A stretch of 64,000 nt of DNA from Diphasiastrum complanatum. Lineage: Eukaryota; Streptophyta; Lycopodiopsida; Lycopodiales; Lycopodiaceae. Below the pieces are notes generated by a model that searched no databases, had not been told where the DNA came from, and saw only the letters and a program-made list of their open reading frames with translations. Positions within the stretch are counted from its first letter, which is position 1. Each line of letters opens with the position of its first letter. The stretch covers positions 43,381,507 to 43,445,506 of the forward strand of contig CM055107.1 in the NCBI GenBank assembly GCA_029204225.1, written 5' to 3'. Position numbers and translations under genes: made by a program. Positions 51,501 through 53,379 of the stretch are shown here, one piece after another.

Positions 51501-51521
51501 GAACGAGCAGCAAGTAATGAC
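563..51521 (-). CDS. SET-domain lysine methyltransferase, Rubisco-LSMT/SETD-like (11 exons, 5' end missing)
   Basis: Exons (5' to 3'): 51521-51458, 39372-39262, 39127-39068, 37705-37598, 36315-36252, 7108-7062, 6810-6730, 6349-6314, 1461-1378, 993-860, 677-563. All joins keep phase and give about 300 residues without a stop. SET hallmarks appear in the expected order: [12 protein letters not shown] at the SET start, the WAPYMSCLP block, FWKKEEL, the HAY...SRAW helix, the NH motif [10 protein letters not shown], the catalytic-tyrosine motif VISYGRLSN, and [11 protein letters not shown] leading into the start of the substrate-binding domain ([11 protein letters not shown]). Family members methylate lysine on substrates such as Rubisco large subunit or aldolase using S-adenosylmethionine; many are plastid proteins, but the N-terminus and any transit peptide are not visible. 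Introns are GT-AG except one GC-AG. The substrate cannot be told from sequence. Confidence 0.85.
757..819. repeat. (GA)n microsatellite in a SET-gene intron
   Basis: About 63 bp of GA within the 182-bp intron between the last two exons. Confidence 0.95.
860..993 (-). CDS. SET methyltransferase exon, start of substrate-binding domain
   Basis: A 134-bp exon, acceptor ATGTCAG, donor GTAAGATC. It starts [20 protein letters not shown] and ends GGNSFSM plus two bases. The V-E-I-W-M start and K-x-x-L-L-H-S-H run fit the beginning of the Rubis-subs-bind domain. The following 182-bp intron contains the (GA)n tract at 757-819. Confidence 0.85.
1378..1461 (-). CDS. SET methyltransferase exon with catalytic-Tyr motif
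   Basis: An 84-bp phase-0 exon, acceptor TTAATCCAG, donor GTTTGT. It starts [19 protein letters not shown] and ends VPHNPFDQ. The I-S-Y-G motif carries the tyrosine that closes the SET active site, and the F-G-F segment closes the SET fold. Confidence 0.9.
1462..3331. other. Intron sequence, nothing identifiable
   Basis: This is the 3' part of the 4.85-kb intron between the exons at 6,314 and 1,461. It is AT-rich, without coding-like frames. An inverted similarity occurs near 2,313-2,335 and 2,372-2,396 (ATGGCCAATAAGATAATAC and its reverse complement), a possible hairpin or small foldback repeat. Confidence 0.5.
3332..3455 (-). repeat. LINE 3' end with (CT)n tail (minus orientation)
   Basis: A (GA)n tract of about 50 bp, followed on the plus strand by CTCCATTAATGTCTTTTGATG and about 50 bp more. 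Read on the minus strand this is a 3' end of the form ...GACATTAAT...(CT)n. It resembles the 3' end of the long LINE at 28,391, including the preceding ...CATGTAC...CTTATGTGCC... stretch. It is interpreted as a severely 5'-truncated LINE copy. Confidence 0.5.
3640..5985 (-). pseudogene. Ty3/gypsy pol remnant (family G3), minus strand
   Basis: Read leftwards from 5,985 it contains an RT segment (LLDALSGAT...KIDLK, then VREEDV), RNase H scraps near 5,100-5,400, an integrase zinc-binding remnant near 4,700-4,850, an integrase core at 4,645-4,208 ([46 protein letters not shown]) and an integrase C-terminal part at 4,254-4,063 ([19 protein letters not shown]). The tail near 3,700-3,830 has a degraded RLKK-type end. 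It matches the element at 56,452-60,185 in family-specific words (FITCLP.TQQQHN). Many frameshifts and stops make it dead. It lies in an intron of the SET gene. Confidence 0.85.
5988..6190 (+). pseudogene. Ty3/gypsy RT scrap, plus strand
   Basis: Encodes [16 protein letters not shown], stop, then [20 protein letters not shown] and a degraded C-E-S-F...LSHIIS segment. This is the RT palm with the YLDD active-site box, one in-frame stop, and nothing recognisable after. It begins within a few bases of the end of the minus-strand gypsy remnant, so the two RT pieces are head to head. Confidence 0.8.
6191..6291 (+). repeat. LINE 3' end with (CT)n tail
   Basis: GGCATTAAAAGACATTAATA followed by AAGTG and (CT)n of about 50 bp. 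It is the same 3' end as at 3,332 (other strand) and similar to the LINE at 28,391. It sits next to the short SET exon at 6,314-6,349. Confidence 0.5.
6314..6349 (-). CDS. SET methyltransferase 36-bp micro-exon
   Basis: A 36-bp phase-0 exon encoding [12 protein letters not shown] between acceptor TTTTATAG and donor GTATGTGG. It matches the A-D-R-x-Y-x-x-G-E-Q segment expected between the NH motif and the catalytic tyrosine motif. Confidence 0.87.
6730..6810 (-). CDS. SET methyltransferase exon with the NH motif
   Basis: An 81-bp phase-0 exon beginning [20 protein letters not shown] and ending EKGFAE. The asparagine-histidine pair is the SET pseudoknot residue pair that contacts S-adenosylmethionine. 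The acceptor is TTGAACAG; the donor GTGATC is weak but phase-consistent. Confidence 0.9.
7062..7108 (-). CDS. SET methyltransferase exon after the 29-kb intron
   Basis: A 47-bp exon, acceptor TCATTGCAG, donor GTATTC. It encodes [15 protein letters not shown] after completing a split valine codon. It leads in phase into [10 protein letters not shown] of the next exon, only 251 bp away. Confidence 0.88.
7109..9540. other. Left part of the 29-kb intron, nothing identifiable
   Basis: AT-rich DNA between the SET exon at 7,062-7,108 and the truncated family II transposon. I saw no domain, LTR or splice-consistent exon. The stretch 7,950-9,200 uses recurring words such as CATGT and ATACAAG and may be an old repeat, but I cannot name it. 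Confidence 0.4.
9541..10259 (-). pseudogene. BED zinc finger N-terminus of family II transposase
   Basis: About 240 residues starting [20 protein letters not shown]. The BED-type finger has C-x2-C (CRYC), then an LKGHL histidine and a following cysteine. Such fingers bind transposon ends. A Pro/Ser-rich linker follows ([12 protein letters not shown]), with a frame change near 9,900. It pairs with the homologous start [13 protein letters not shown] at 22,015. Confidence 0.75.
9541..10630 (-). mobile_element. Family II BED/DUF659 hAT-like transposon, truncated left copy
   Basis: The 5' end of a DNA transposon pointing left. It starts at a (TA)n tract with ATAGGTCCCGCGG and subterminal GGTACC/CCGCGG palindromes. 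It then encodes on the minus strand, from ATG 10,259, a BED zinc finger ([29 protein letters not shown]; ...C) and a proline-rich linker down to about 9,541, where similarity to the plus-strand copy at 22,015-28,387 stops. No DUF659 core or dimer domain remains, so this copy cannot encode a full transposase. Confidence 0.75.
10631..10686. repeat. (TA)n/(TATG)n junction between family II and family I
   Basis: About 56 bp of TA and TATG repeats. It separates the outward-pointing end of the minus-strand family II element from the left end of family I copy A (CAGACACGAGGGTCC). Confidence 0.9.
10944..11375 (+). promoter_or_regulatory. Leader/promoter of copy A: (GA)n, GT-rich repeats, telo-box
   Basis: (GA)n at 10,944-11,003, repeats of GTGTGTGTGAAAATT at about 11,010-11,095, a telo-box pair TTTAGGGTTTAGGG at 11,230-11,243, then (GA)n at 11,293-11,375 running straight into the ATG. 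Plants have GAGA-binding BBR/BPC proteins and telo-box binding factors that recognise such motifs; their use here is inference. Copy B has the same arrangement. Confidence 0.5.
11376..14427 (+). pseudogene. BED/DUF659/hAT-dimer transposase, copy A (7 exons, frameshifted)
   Basis: Exons by GT-AG and phase: 11376-12382, 12512-12735, 12826-13148, 13260-13468, 13558-13690, 13779-13962, 14068-14427. Exon 1 has a BED finger ([24 protein letters not shown]...RAHLGG), an Ala/Pro/Thr-rich linker and the start of DUF659 ([20 protein letters not shown]). Exon 2 continues DUF659 ([29 protein letters not shown]). Exons 5-6 hold the dimerisation domain ([25 protein letters not shown]). Exon 7 is an acidic tail. 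Compared with copy B there are one-base losses near 11,870 and 13,330 and a gap of about 10 bp near 12,848, all shifting frame. Confidence 0.85.
14428..16334 (+). other. 3' region of family I copy A
   Basis: Non-coding part of the transposon: compound (GA)n/(GGGA)n at 14,818-14,968, AACCCTAA-rich stretch around 15,060-15,110, an insertion of about 340 bp absent from copy B (about 15,321-15,668, both edges near GGTAC), a tRNA A-box-like GGCCCAGTGGTTAGG near 16,082, T/A-rich tracts, then the right terminus. No ORF of interest. Confidence 0.6.
14818..14968. repeat. Compound (GA)n-(GGGA)n-(GA)n microsatellite
   Basis: About 150 bp of GA dinucleotides with an internal run of GGGA near 14,860-14,884. 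Copy B has a pure (GA)n of about 75 bp at the equivalent place (20,478-20,552), so the tract has expanded or changed since the copies separated. Confidence 0.95.
16324..16365. repeat. 42-bp perfect palindrome at an element junction
   Basis: Arms CCGCTTCCTTAGATATATAT meet at 16,344/16,345 and are exactly self-complementary. The left arm is the right terminus of family I copy A; the right arm is the same terminus of the small inverted derivative. The centre is the shared (TA)n. Confidence 0.95.
16355..16639 (-). mobile_element. Non-autonomous family I derivative (285 bp, inverted)
   Basis: It begins with TAAGGAAGCGG (the family I right end, reversed) and ends with TCTCATGTCTG (the family I left end, reversed). 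It has GGACGCGG/CGCGTCC subterminal motifs at both sides and only T/A-rich filler between, with no coding capacity. It looks like an internally deleted MITE-like derivative sitting between copies A and B in the opposite orientation. Confidence 0.7.
16610..16690. repeat. Inverted repeat at the derivative/copy B junction
   Basis: CGGGCATTCCGGCCCGAAC...TCATGTCTG faces CAGACATGAGGGTCCGGGCC...GTGCCCG across a (TA)n core (16,640-16,659). The arms are about 30 bp with a few mismatches. They are the left termini of two family I elements in head-to-head order. Confidence 0.85.
16886..17258 (+). promoter_or_regulatory. Leader of copy B: (GA)n, telo-box, (GA)n to ATG
   Basis: (GA)n at 16,886-16,941, GT-rich repeats, TTTAGGGTTTAGGG at 17,141-17,154, and (GA)n from about 17,197 to 17,258 directly abutting ATG 17,259. 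The layout equals that in copy A. Confidence 0.5.
17259..20212 (+). pseudogene. BED/DUF659 transposase, copy B (exon 5 deleted)
   Basis: Exons 17259-18303, 18434-18657, 18749-19081, 19193 to a deletion joint near 19,397, exon 6 from 19,427, and 19715-20212. The BED finger has a TAG at the CRK.F position (copy A has CAG) and a one-base gain in the G run. The linker and DUF659 then read openly to 18,303 ([23 protein letters not shown] in exon 2; [11 protein letters not shown] in exon 3). The deletion of about 290 bp removes the WWESYG exon. Exon 6 ends CTG TAG where copy A has CTG CAG. The copy cannot make a complete dimer domain. Confidence 0.85.
20213..21569 (+). other. 3' region of family I copy B
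   Basis: Contains (GA)n 20,478-20,552, an AACCCTAAC-rich stretch near 20,650-20,690, the same A-box-like CCCAGTGGTTAGG near 21,304, and the right terminus with GGACGCG repeats at about 21,515-21,569. No coding signal. Confidence 0.6.
20478..20552. repeat. (GA)n microsatellite in copy B
   Basis: A pure GA tract of about 75 bp, at the position matching the compound tract of copy A. Confidence 0.95.
21570..21605. repeat. (TA)n junction between family I copy B and family II
   Basis: A pure TA tract of about 36 bp joining the family I right end (GCTTCCTTA) to the family II end (ATAGGTCCCGAGGTACC). The family II end is the inverted counterpart of the sequence at 10,570-10,630. Confidence 0.95.
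21712..21760. repeat. (CT)n microsatellite in family II leader
   Basis: About 49 bp of CT about 255 bp upstream of the family II ATG. Confidence 0.9.
22015..22628 (+). pseudogene. BED zinc finger N-terminus of family II transposase (right copy)
   Basis: Starts [20 protein letters not shown], with an in-frame TAG after DKSN. The finger is CRYC...[15 protein letters not shown], followed by a frame change near 22,205 and a Pro/Ser-rich linker ([14 protein letters not shown]). It matches the minus-strand copy at 10,259-9,541 closely. Coding is cut at 22,628 by the gypsy element, next to the target duplication CCTTC (22,629-22,633), and resumes after 27,411. Confidence 0.75.
22634..22908 (+). repeat. 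5' LTR of G1 (3' part replaced)
   Basis: Begins TGTTACGAGCTCGTGACC and matches the 3' LTR closely for about 275 bp, then diverges at about 22,908. The remaining 80-90 bp of LTR and the primer site are absent. Confidence 0.9.
22909..23445 (+). other. Foreign 0.54-kb block inside G1 with intron-like signals
   Basis: This AT-rich block has no similarity to the LTR or to gag of the sister copy. It contains a good donor GTAAGT (22,970) and a polypyrimidine acceptor CTTCTGTTGCAG (ending 23,405) 436 bp apart. Short flanks that could be exon follow each side. It may be a captured piece of a plant gene or filler from repair. I could not identify the source. Confidence 0.5.
23446..24006 (+). pseudogene. 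Gag C-terminal half of G1 (zinc knuckle)
   Basis: Joins the gag frame at [15 protein letters not shown], then a basic stretch and one CCHC knuckle, [14 protein letters not shown] (C-x2-C-x4-H-x4-C), which binds the element's RNA in the particle. The protease frame that follows ([10 protein letters not shown]) is broken by small indels near 23,990 and 24,048. Confidence 0.85.
24255..25976 (+). CDS. G1 RT-RNase H open frame (573 codons)
   Basis: After about 30 out-of-frame residues it reads the RT domain: [47 protein letters not shown], and the active-site box [12 protein letters not shown], intact. The thumb and connection follow ([15 protein letters not shown]). The RNase H starts late because a deletion joins QQESFE to SKKLEP, removing the first catalytic Asp region (the DASDFAVG segment seen in G2). 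The end ([24 protein letters not shown]) is preserved. RT copies the element RNA to DNA; with RNase H damaged this copy is probably inactive. Confidence 0.85.
   Translation: MARPFLHRNYQENTLNFQHKGREIQLHGEHDVPNSPMVCSSELCQLIGDEDHQVFLCDFQFIPEVSISSSIQQKISKLETLLSKFKDVFPEDLPHGLPPSREVDHVINLVPGTTPVSKPPYQVSRIEDEEITRQLTDYLGKGQIQTSSSPWASPVLLVKKKEGSMRLCVDYKALNKVTIKNKYRMPRAGELFDQLDGAKFFSKIDLRSGYHQVRIKSEDVLKTAFRTRHGHYEKVMPFGLTNAPATFMTLMNSVLRPYLCKFVVVFLDDILVYSKTRKEHLKHLRKVFRLLRKHKLYAKQCKCEFFVEEVAYLGHIISSDGIKMDPNKVKAILSWLRPQNILELQIFLGLAGYYRRFVKEYAHIAVLMTNLLKGKGKEFIWESAQQESFESKKLEPVQARYSAYEKELFSIVHALKTWRHYLYGANCEVLTDHESLRYLCNQPELRGRKARWAELMQEFDMSIRYRWGKFNTVADALSRMPMINELSFTQIRNEFLESLRGKCQHDAFFSTIWNSVQSRQLQTPEPIPGAGASSSKNTAASVEDDDESEYTSSDDVEVLSLYHPSKPQWLRVS
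26090..26362 (+). pseudogene. G1 integrase core fragment
   Basis: Starts after a deletion and keeps the second Asp region ([19 protein letters not shown]) and the region with the catalytic Glu ([19 protein letters not shown]). The zinc-binding domain and first Asp are gone, so no strand transfer activity is expected. Confidence 0.85.
26534..27038 (+). pseudogene. G1 integrase C-terminus and chromodomain
   Basis: The first part ([37 protein letters not shown]) is the integrase C-terminal domain to 26,761. After a frame change a chromodomain follows ([34 protein letters not shown]). Chromodomain integrases mark the chromovirus branch of Ty3/gypsy and can direct insertion to marked chromatin. 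Confidence 0.85.
27037..27049 (+). other. Polypurine tract of G1
   Basis: AAGGGGAAGGGAG directly before the 3' LTR start TGTTACG, the primer for plus-strand synthesis. Confidence 0.9.
27050..27406 (+). repeat. 3' LTR of G1 (357 bp)
   Basis: TGTTACGAG...ATTACA, complete TG...CA ends, followed at once by the target duplication CCTTC and the resumed family II coding sequence. Confidence 0.95.
27412..28390 (+). pseudogene. DUF659 part of family II transposase
   Basis: Continues the linker (PVPPTYV-type Pro/Ala/Ser-rich) and then DUF659: [20 protein letters not shown], a frame change near 27,915, then [18 protein letters not shown] and, after another break, [20 protein letters not shown] and [20 protein letters not shown]. 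Unlike family I, no introns interrupt the DUF659 region here. Coding stops at NNLWRASM where the LINE tail begins. Confidence 0.8.
28599..29613 (-). pseudogene. LINE ORF2 C-terminus with cysteine motif
   Basis: Degraded frames leading to [20 protein letters not shown] followed by [14 protein letters not shown]. This C-x2-C...H...Y cluster is the usual zinc-binding end of plant LINE ORF2 proteins. About 200 bp of 3' UTR follows to the tail. Confidence 0.7.
29626..30868 (-). pseudogene. LINE ORF2 reverse transcriptase (internal deletion)
   Basis: 30,868-30,146 has the N-terminal RT blocks ([40 protein letters not shown]). A deletion near 30,155 joins this to 30,189-29,626 with the active-site box [18 protein letters not shown] and the downstream [10 protein letters not shown] and [10 protein letters not shown] blocks. 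The segment with the first catalytic Asp is missing, so RT activity is lost. Confidence 0.85.
31029..31947 (-). pseudogene. LINE ORF2 endonuclease domain (APE type)
   Basis: [13 protein letters not shown] at the start, LLLTETHE for the catalytic Glu, [14 protein letters not shown] for the catalytic Asp-Asn pair, and a closing [10 protein letters not shown] with the catalytic His. Frames change near 31,650 and 31,550. This domain nicks target DNA for target-primed reverse transcription. Confidence 0.8.
31999..32725 (-). pseudogene. LINE ORF1-like protein (coiled coil)
   Basis: Three overlapping frames: a Pro-rich start and coiled coil ([33 protein letters not shown]), a middle ([20 protein letters not shown]), and an end ([39 protein letters not shown]). 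The order of coiled coil, RRM-like region and D-L-T-x-x-Q C-terminus resembles L1 ORF1p-type nucleic-acid chaperones. Frames shift near 32,440 and 32,180. Confidence 0.6.
32880..34102 (+). pseudogene. Pro-rich, AT-hook, acidic-tail coding stretch (possible family II C-terminus or second ORF)
   Basis: 32,880-33,210 is acidic ([36 protein letters not shown]). A C20 run at about 33,209-33,228 breaks the frame. A long Pro/Ala/His-rich stretch follows, then two AT-hook-like motifs ([15 protein letters not shown] and KRGRPRL, 33,795-33,885), and after a frame change an acidic end ([17 protein letters not shown]...SSESEPEH) with TGA at 34,100-34,102. Position and an acidic tail like family I exon 7 suggest transposon origin. 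No enzyme domain is visible. Confidence 0.45.
34103..36251. other. Right end of the 29-kb intron; unidentified coding-like scraps
   Basis: No recognisable domain. Minus strand 35,045-34,745 has a highly charged frame ([20 protein letters not shown]... and, after a shift, [20 protein letters not shown]), GC-richer than its surroundings. Plus strand 35,680-36,140 has frames such as [20 protein letters not shown] and [19 protein letters not shown]. Both look like old transposon or gene fragments. 35,150-35,290 has a TCTCACA-rich imperfect repeat. Confidence 0.4.
36252..36315 (-). CDS. SET methyltransferase exon before the 29-kb intron
   Basis: A 64-bp exon encoding [20 protein letters not shown] plus T, then one base of a split codon. 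The acceptor is CTTGCAG and the donor GTATGT. The split codon completes as V with the exon at 7,108, giving HAYVTVCSRAW, the expected family motif. That is strong evidence that the two exons are joined across 29,143 bp. Confidence 0.85.
36316..37597. other. Intron, nothing identifiable
   Basis: A 1.28-kb AT-rich intron of the SET gene between two well-supported exons; no repeats of note. Confidence 0.7.
37598..37705 (-). CDS. SET methyltransferase exon (FWKKEEL helix)
   Basis: A 108-bp phase-0 exon (36 residues) starting [17 protein letters not shown] and ending EYAAVQS, between acceptor TGATCAG and donor GTAAGTTTT. The composition is charged and helical, as in the inserted helical (iSET) region of this family. 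Confidence 0.9.
37706..39067. other. Intron, nothing identifiable
   Basis: A 1.36-kb AT-rich intron. Around 38,505-38,720 it shares loose similarity with 51,030-51,250 (GATTGGAATATATCC; CATAAGTTG), perhaps a dispersed old repeat. Confidence 0.6.
39068..39127 (-). CDS. SET methyltransferase exon (WAPYMSCLP block)
   Basis: A 60-bp phase-0 exon encoding [20 protein letters not shown], followed by a good donor GTAAGTG. The W-x-P-Y-x-x-x-L-P block is typical of plant Rubisco-LSMT-like SET proteins and normally precedes an F/Y-W-x-x-E-E-L segment, which is what the next exon starts with. Confidence 0.9.
39262..39372 (-). CDS. SET methyltransferase exon with GC donor
   Basis: A 111-bp phase-0 exon encoding 37 residues, beginning [11 protein letters not shown] and including [19 protein letters not shown]. 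The acceptor is TTTTGATAG. The donor is CAG|GCAAGC, a GC-AG intron of 134 bp whose acceptor is GATTGTAG. The next exon continues the family motif directly. Confidence 0.88.
39482..39527. repeat. (CT)n microsatellite
   Basis: About 46 bp of CT in the 12.1-kb intron, next to a LINE-like fragment. Confidence 0.95.
39550..40140 (+). pseudogene. LINE reverse transcriptase fragment, plus strand
   Basis: Frames read [20 protein letters not shown], then [20 protein letters not shown] and [20 protein letters not shown] with FCCFLDF, stop, KAFG. These are the N-terminal RT blocks of a non-LTR element up to the first catalytic Asp (the D-F-x-K-A-F motif), with frameshifts and a stop. It differs from the LINE at 28-32 kb. 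Confidence 0.65.
40141..40834. other. Intron sequence, little identifiable
   Basis: A short plus frame at 40,270-40,455 ([20 protein letters not shown]) could be a later LINE RT piece (K-T-K motif), but the support is weak. Nothing else seen. Confidence 0.3.
40835..41240 (+). pseudogene. Ty3/gypsy integrase fragment
   Basis: Reads [15 protein letters not shown] (first Asp region), a degraded second Asp part, and [20 protein letters not shown] (catalytic Glu region), then [14 protein letters not shown] after frame changes. It is several indels from functional and ends where copia C1 flank begins. Confidence 0.8.
41400..41641 (+). repeat. 5' LTR of C1
   Basis: Similar to 45,462-45,691 from ATCAGATTCAGAGTTATAA to ...TACTATTTTTCC. 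It ends CCTACA, one base before the PBS. The exact 5' end is uncertain (a TG occurs at 41,400). Confidence 0.75.
41643..41654 (+). other. Primer binding site of C1 (tRNA-iMet type)
   Basis: TGGTATCAGAGC, the usual plant copia PBS complementary to the initiator methionine tRNA 3' end. Confidence 0.9.
41790..42597 (+). pseudogene. C1 gag with two zinc knuckles
   Basis: Copia-type gag: [33 protein letters not shown]; then, after a frame change near 42,150, [20 protein letters not shown] and a lysine-rich tract. The two knuckles are CNRCRR-stop-GHTEEKC and [14 protein letters not shown]. It is broken by stops and frameshifts. Confidence 0.8.
42727..44660 (+). pseudogene. C1 pol: protease, integrase, RT start
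   Basis: Protease motif [14 protein letters not shown] near 42,727; pre-integrase zinc motif ([11 protein letters not shown]...CESCLKGK); integrase core [30 protein letters not shown] and [14 protein letters not shown] with the D, D and E residues; UAG at 43,690-43,692 in the same frame; integrase C-terminus ([20 protein letters not shown]). After frame changes near 44,100-44,250 RT begins ([39 protein letters not shown]) and ends at FMDQPLGFV, where the strand flips. Confidence 0.85.
44660..45456 (-). pseudogene. C1 RT-RNase H on the inverted segment
   Basis: An open frame of about 260 codons on the minus strand: [15 protein letters not shown], the RT active site [13 protein letters not shown], then [31 protein letters not shown] and the RNase H start [20 protein letters not shown], ending at the break (ILWISKKLQ). 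It is the natural continuation of the plus-strand RT that stops at 44,660, so it has been inverted. The C-terminal RNase H residues are absent. Confidence 0.9.
45462..45691 (+). repeat. 3' LTR piece of C1
   Basis: Starts ATCAGATTCAGAGTTATAAA directly after the inverted segment and matches the 5' LTR until ACTATTTTTCC; the last bases (TACA) differ. Confidence 0.8.
45692..46859. other. Intron sequence, nothing identifiable
   Basis: AT-rich DNA between copia elements C1 and C2, without domains or clear repeats. Confidence 0.5.
46865..47349 (-). repeat. 3' LTR of C2 (485 bp)
   Basis: On the minus strand: TGTTGGAATGTAAATGG ... TTTCCTACA. Tandem copies of CTTGACTATTGGCTGTCCAA occur inside (plus-strand view, 47,055-47,110). 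It resembles 50,374-50,692 and the LTR pieces of C3. Confidence 0.92.
47633..49014 (-). pseudogene. C2 integrase-RT linker and truncated RT, partly duplicated
   Basis: From 49,014: a Gln/Ser-rich linker (with repeats of [18 protein letters not shown]), then [20 protein letters not shown] (the RT start) joined directly to [20 protein letters not shown], which belongs far downstream in RT; the YVDD core is deleted. A second diverged version of the linker (GQQSVEQPI...[13 protein letters not shown]...KVWEDVM) follows at 47,971-47,633, suggesting an old internal duplication. Frame is otherwise open for 376 codons. Confidence 0.8.
49247..49804 (-). pseudogene. C2 integrase core
   Basis: 185 codons open: zinc motif end ([16 protein letters not shown]), [20 protein letters not shown] (first Asp), [23 protein letters not shown] (second Asp), [20 protein letters not shown] (Glu). 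The catalytic triad is present, but upstream gag and downstream RT are damaged. A separate frame at 50,130-49,801 supplies the pre-integrase region ([12 protein letters not shown]) and 50,290-50,200 the protease. Confidence 0.85.
50374..50692 (-). repeat. 5' LTR of C2 (3' part deleted)
   Basis: Matches the 3' LTR from its start (here TATTGG, a changed TG) to ...AGATAGTCATC, then jumps to pol sequence at about 50,373. The last 160 bp or so of LTR, PBS and gag are lost. Confidence 0.88.
50698..51457. other. Intron sequence next to the first visible SET exon
   Basis: AT-rich, no domains. GTGAGCC-containing near-repeats occur at 50,740-50,775. Confidence 0.5.
51458..51521 (-). CDS. SET methyltransferase exon, SET N-terminus (first exon visible)
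   Basis: A 64-bp exon between acceptor ...ATTCAG and donor GTAAGAC. It enters at phase 2 and encodes [20 protein letters not shown] plus a final L, the first SET strand block (family pattern: R-D-I-x-x-G-E). The exon that should precede it was not found in the window. Confidence 0.85.
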
Positions 51522-51538
51522 CTGAATAACAAACATCA

Positions 51539-51583
<45 letters not shown>

Positions 51584-51620
51584 ACATTAATAAAGCTTCT
51601 TCTTCTCTCTCTCTCTCTCA
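51539..51620. repeat. (CT)n tracts around a GACATTAATAAAG motif
   Basis: (CT)n, then CAAGACATTAATAAAGCTTC, then (CT)n again. The core matches the LINE 3' terminal motif at 6,215 and 28,430, but too little flanking similarity is present to be sure it is a LINE end. Confidence 0.5.
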
Positions 51621-51868
51621 GAAGCTGATTGCCAGGAGTTTATTACTTCACCAAGAGCCATATTTTTCAGCAAATGCCCAGCGATTTTCAGAAGAGTATA
51701 AGGCGTGTTTTGCTGCAGCAAACTATAACTTTCTTCTAAAGTATACAACCTCAGAGCCTGACCTTTGATTTCAGCAGACAGAACGTGTAATTTCAAGTGC
51801 TTTTCCAACACATCTTCGAGGTTGCAAAGTGCGCTCTGTTCTACCAAAACTTTGAGAACAGAAGACAC
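51621..51868 (-). other. Unidentified minus-strand frame, coding-like
   Basis: About 83 open codons of helical, non-repetitive composition (VLVEQSALCNLEDVLEKHLK; LRLYTLEESYSLLQQNTPYT; HLLKNMALGEVINSWQSAS). It lies just 5' of the first visible SET exon. A possible acceptor TTCTCAAAG precedes it, but I saw no phase-matching donor linking it to that exon. It could be a gene or transposon fragment. Confidence 0.3.
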
Positions 51869-52139
51869 TCATTTGCAAACCCATTTCATCGTTTTGCATG
51901 TCATGCTAGTCTTCATTTGTGGGACATGCAAGAACTAATTTCCAGCATCGAAGTCTGCTTTTGAAAGACAATCTACCTTACAACAATTCGACGATCTTCT
52001 ACATGCAGTTCCAGGCTAGGTCCAACAAAGGTCTAGAAAAGGGACGAGGTTATCTAGGAGTGCGGTGAAGCTTCCAAGTCAACAACCTTTTCAAAACCAT
52101 TCTTCTTTCAATTTGCTTTACGTTCTAGTTTCATCTTCG

Positions 52140-52555
52140 AACTCCAAAATAACGACTCCTAAGGATAATCAGTTTCCCCAGGAAGAGCCGTAGGCGAGCT
52201 TGAAGAAGAAGCAATCCGTTTTCAGAGAGGAAAAAGTGAAATGGATATAGATCAGGAGTACGAAATGTTTGATACTAAAGAATTTGTGTCTAAAAAACAA
52301 TATGAACACTTACAAATTGAAGTAACAGACCTAAAACAAACTTTAGCTAGCATGCAAACTAAACAAGATTAGTCTTTTGCCGATATTAAAAGTTTGTTTG
52401 CTAGCCTAGTCAATCACAAGACCAAGAAAAAAATAAGGAATTAATTGAATATCTAAAATTTAAATATGGGATAGATTCAACCAAGCAATTCATCTTGGGC
52501 AGCACATGTCCTATTATTTAAAAAGAAAGACGGGTCTATGCGCTTATGTGTAGAC
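52140..52555 (+). pseudogene. Ty3/gypsy scrap: gag start fused to RT piece
   Basis: Gag N-terminus related to that of G2 (EYEMFDTKEFVSKKQYEHLQ), then a jump to an RT strand ([15 protein letters not shown]). A large deletion joins them. The scrap is cut at 52,555 by the left end of a family I transposon. Confidence 0.65.
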
Positions 52556-52776
52556 CAGACATGAGGGTCCAGGCCGAAGTGCCCGCGTCCGCGTCCGCGT
52601 CCGCGTCCGACGCCCGGACCCGGACGCGTCCGACCCCCGGACGCGTCCTTTTTTTTTAATTTTTTTTTTTTGGGCTGGACGTGTCCAGAGGATGCGGGCC
52701 CTGCGGACAATCCGCAGAACCCGAGACTGCAGCGAAAGAGGGCGGAAGAGGGAGAGAGAGAGTGAGTGGGAGAGGC

Positions 52777-52810
<34 letters not shown>

Positions 52811-52968
52811 TGTTTGTGTGGGTGTGTGTGATGAGTTGTGTGTGTGTGTGTGTGTGAAAATTGTGTGTGTTGTGTGTGAAAAGATATTGTTGACTTGTGT
52901 GCATACAGTTGTGTGTGTGTGGTGATCTGTGTGTGAGAGAGAGAGAGAGGAAGAGACAGAGTGTGAGT
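52556..52968 (+). mobile_element. Family I hAT-like left-end fragment
   Basis: Starts CAGACATGAGGGTCCAGGCC exactly where copies A and B start, with four CCGCGT-type repeats and GGACGCGTCC motifs, the GCAGAACCCGAGA stretch, (GA)n and GT-rich repeats, then stops at 52,968 where copia C3 sequence begins. There is no transposase and no (TA)n on its left, so it fixes the element terminus independently. Confidence 0.8.
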
Positions 52969-53379
52969 GGACAGCCAATATGAACAGTAGATTGCTTAAC
53001 AAAAGTGTGTCTCATACAAATGAATGGCTACATATAAGTAGTCCAAGATGGCTATCTACCTTCATGACTGTTGGCTGTCCAATAACTTGACTAATGGCTA
53101 TCTAGCTACCATAAGTTACATAAAATAATTAAGTACCCCAAATAAGAAGTTAGGTACTTAATTCACATGTATAGGCCCCTAAAGGACCCACGAGTCCCTA
53201 CAAGTTAGTTTTATACTAACTTGGGCCTAAAATATAAATGACCATGGCTACACAGATCTCGACCTTTTGGGTCATAGTAACCTATGGCTTCTACATCATT
53301 TACATTTATTATTCTAACAATGTCTTGTGGAGATTGATTGATAGCTAGATCTTGGTGCCTTGACTCTTGTTTTTCTACA
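52969..53379 (+). repeat. Rearranged 5' LTR of C3
   Basis: 52,969-53,319 matches the C2 LTR in the same plus-strand direction although C3 coding runs the opposite way from C2, so it is inverted relative to C3. 53,320-53,379 (ATGTCTTGTGG...TTTTTCTACA) matches the LTR 3' end in the correct direction and leads to the PBS. The joint falls exactly at an LTR terminus (...ATTCTAACA). Confidence 0.7.

Noticed and set aside
563-51521. The SET gene as a pseudogene broken up by transposons
   Set aside because: All visible exons join in phase without stops and nearly all splice sites are standard, which is not expected for a dead gene in such a decayed neighbourhood.
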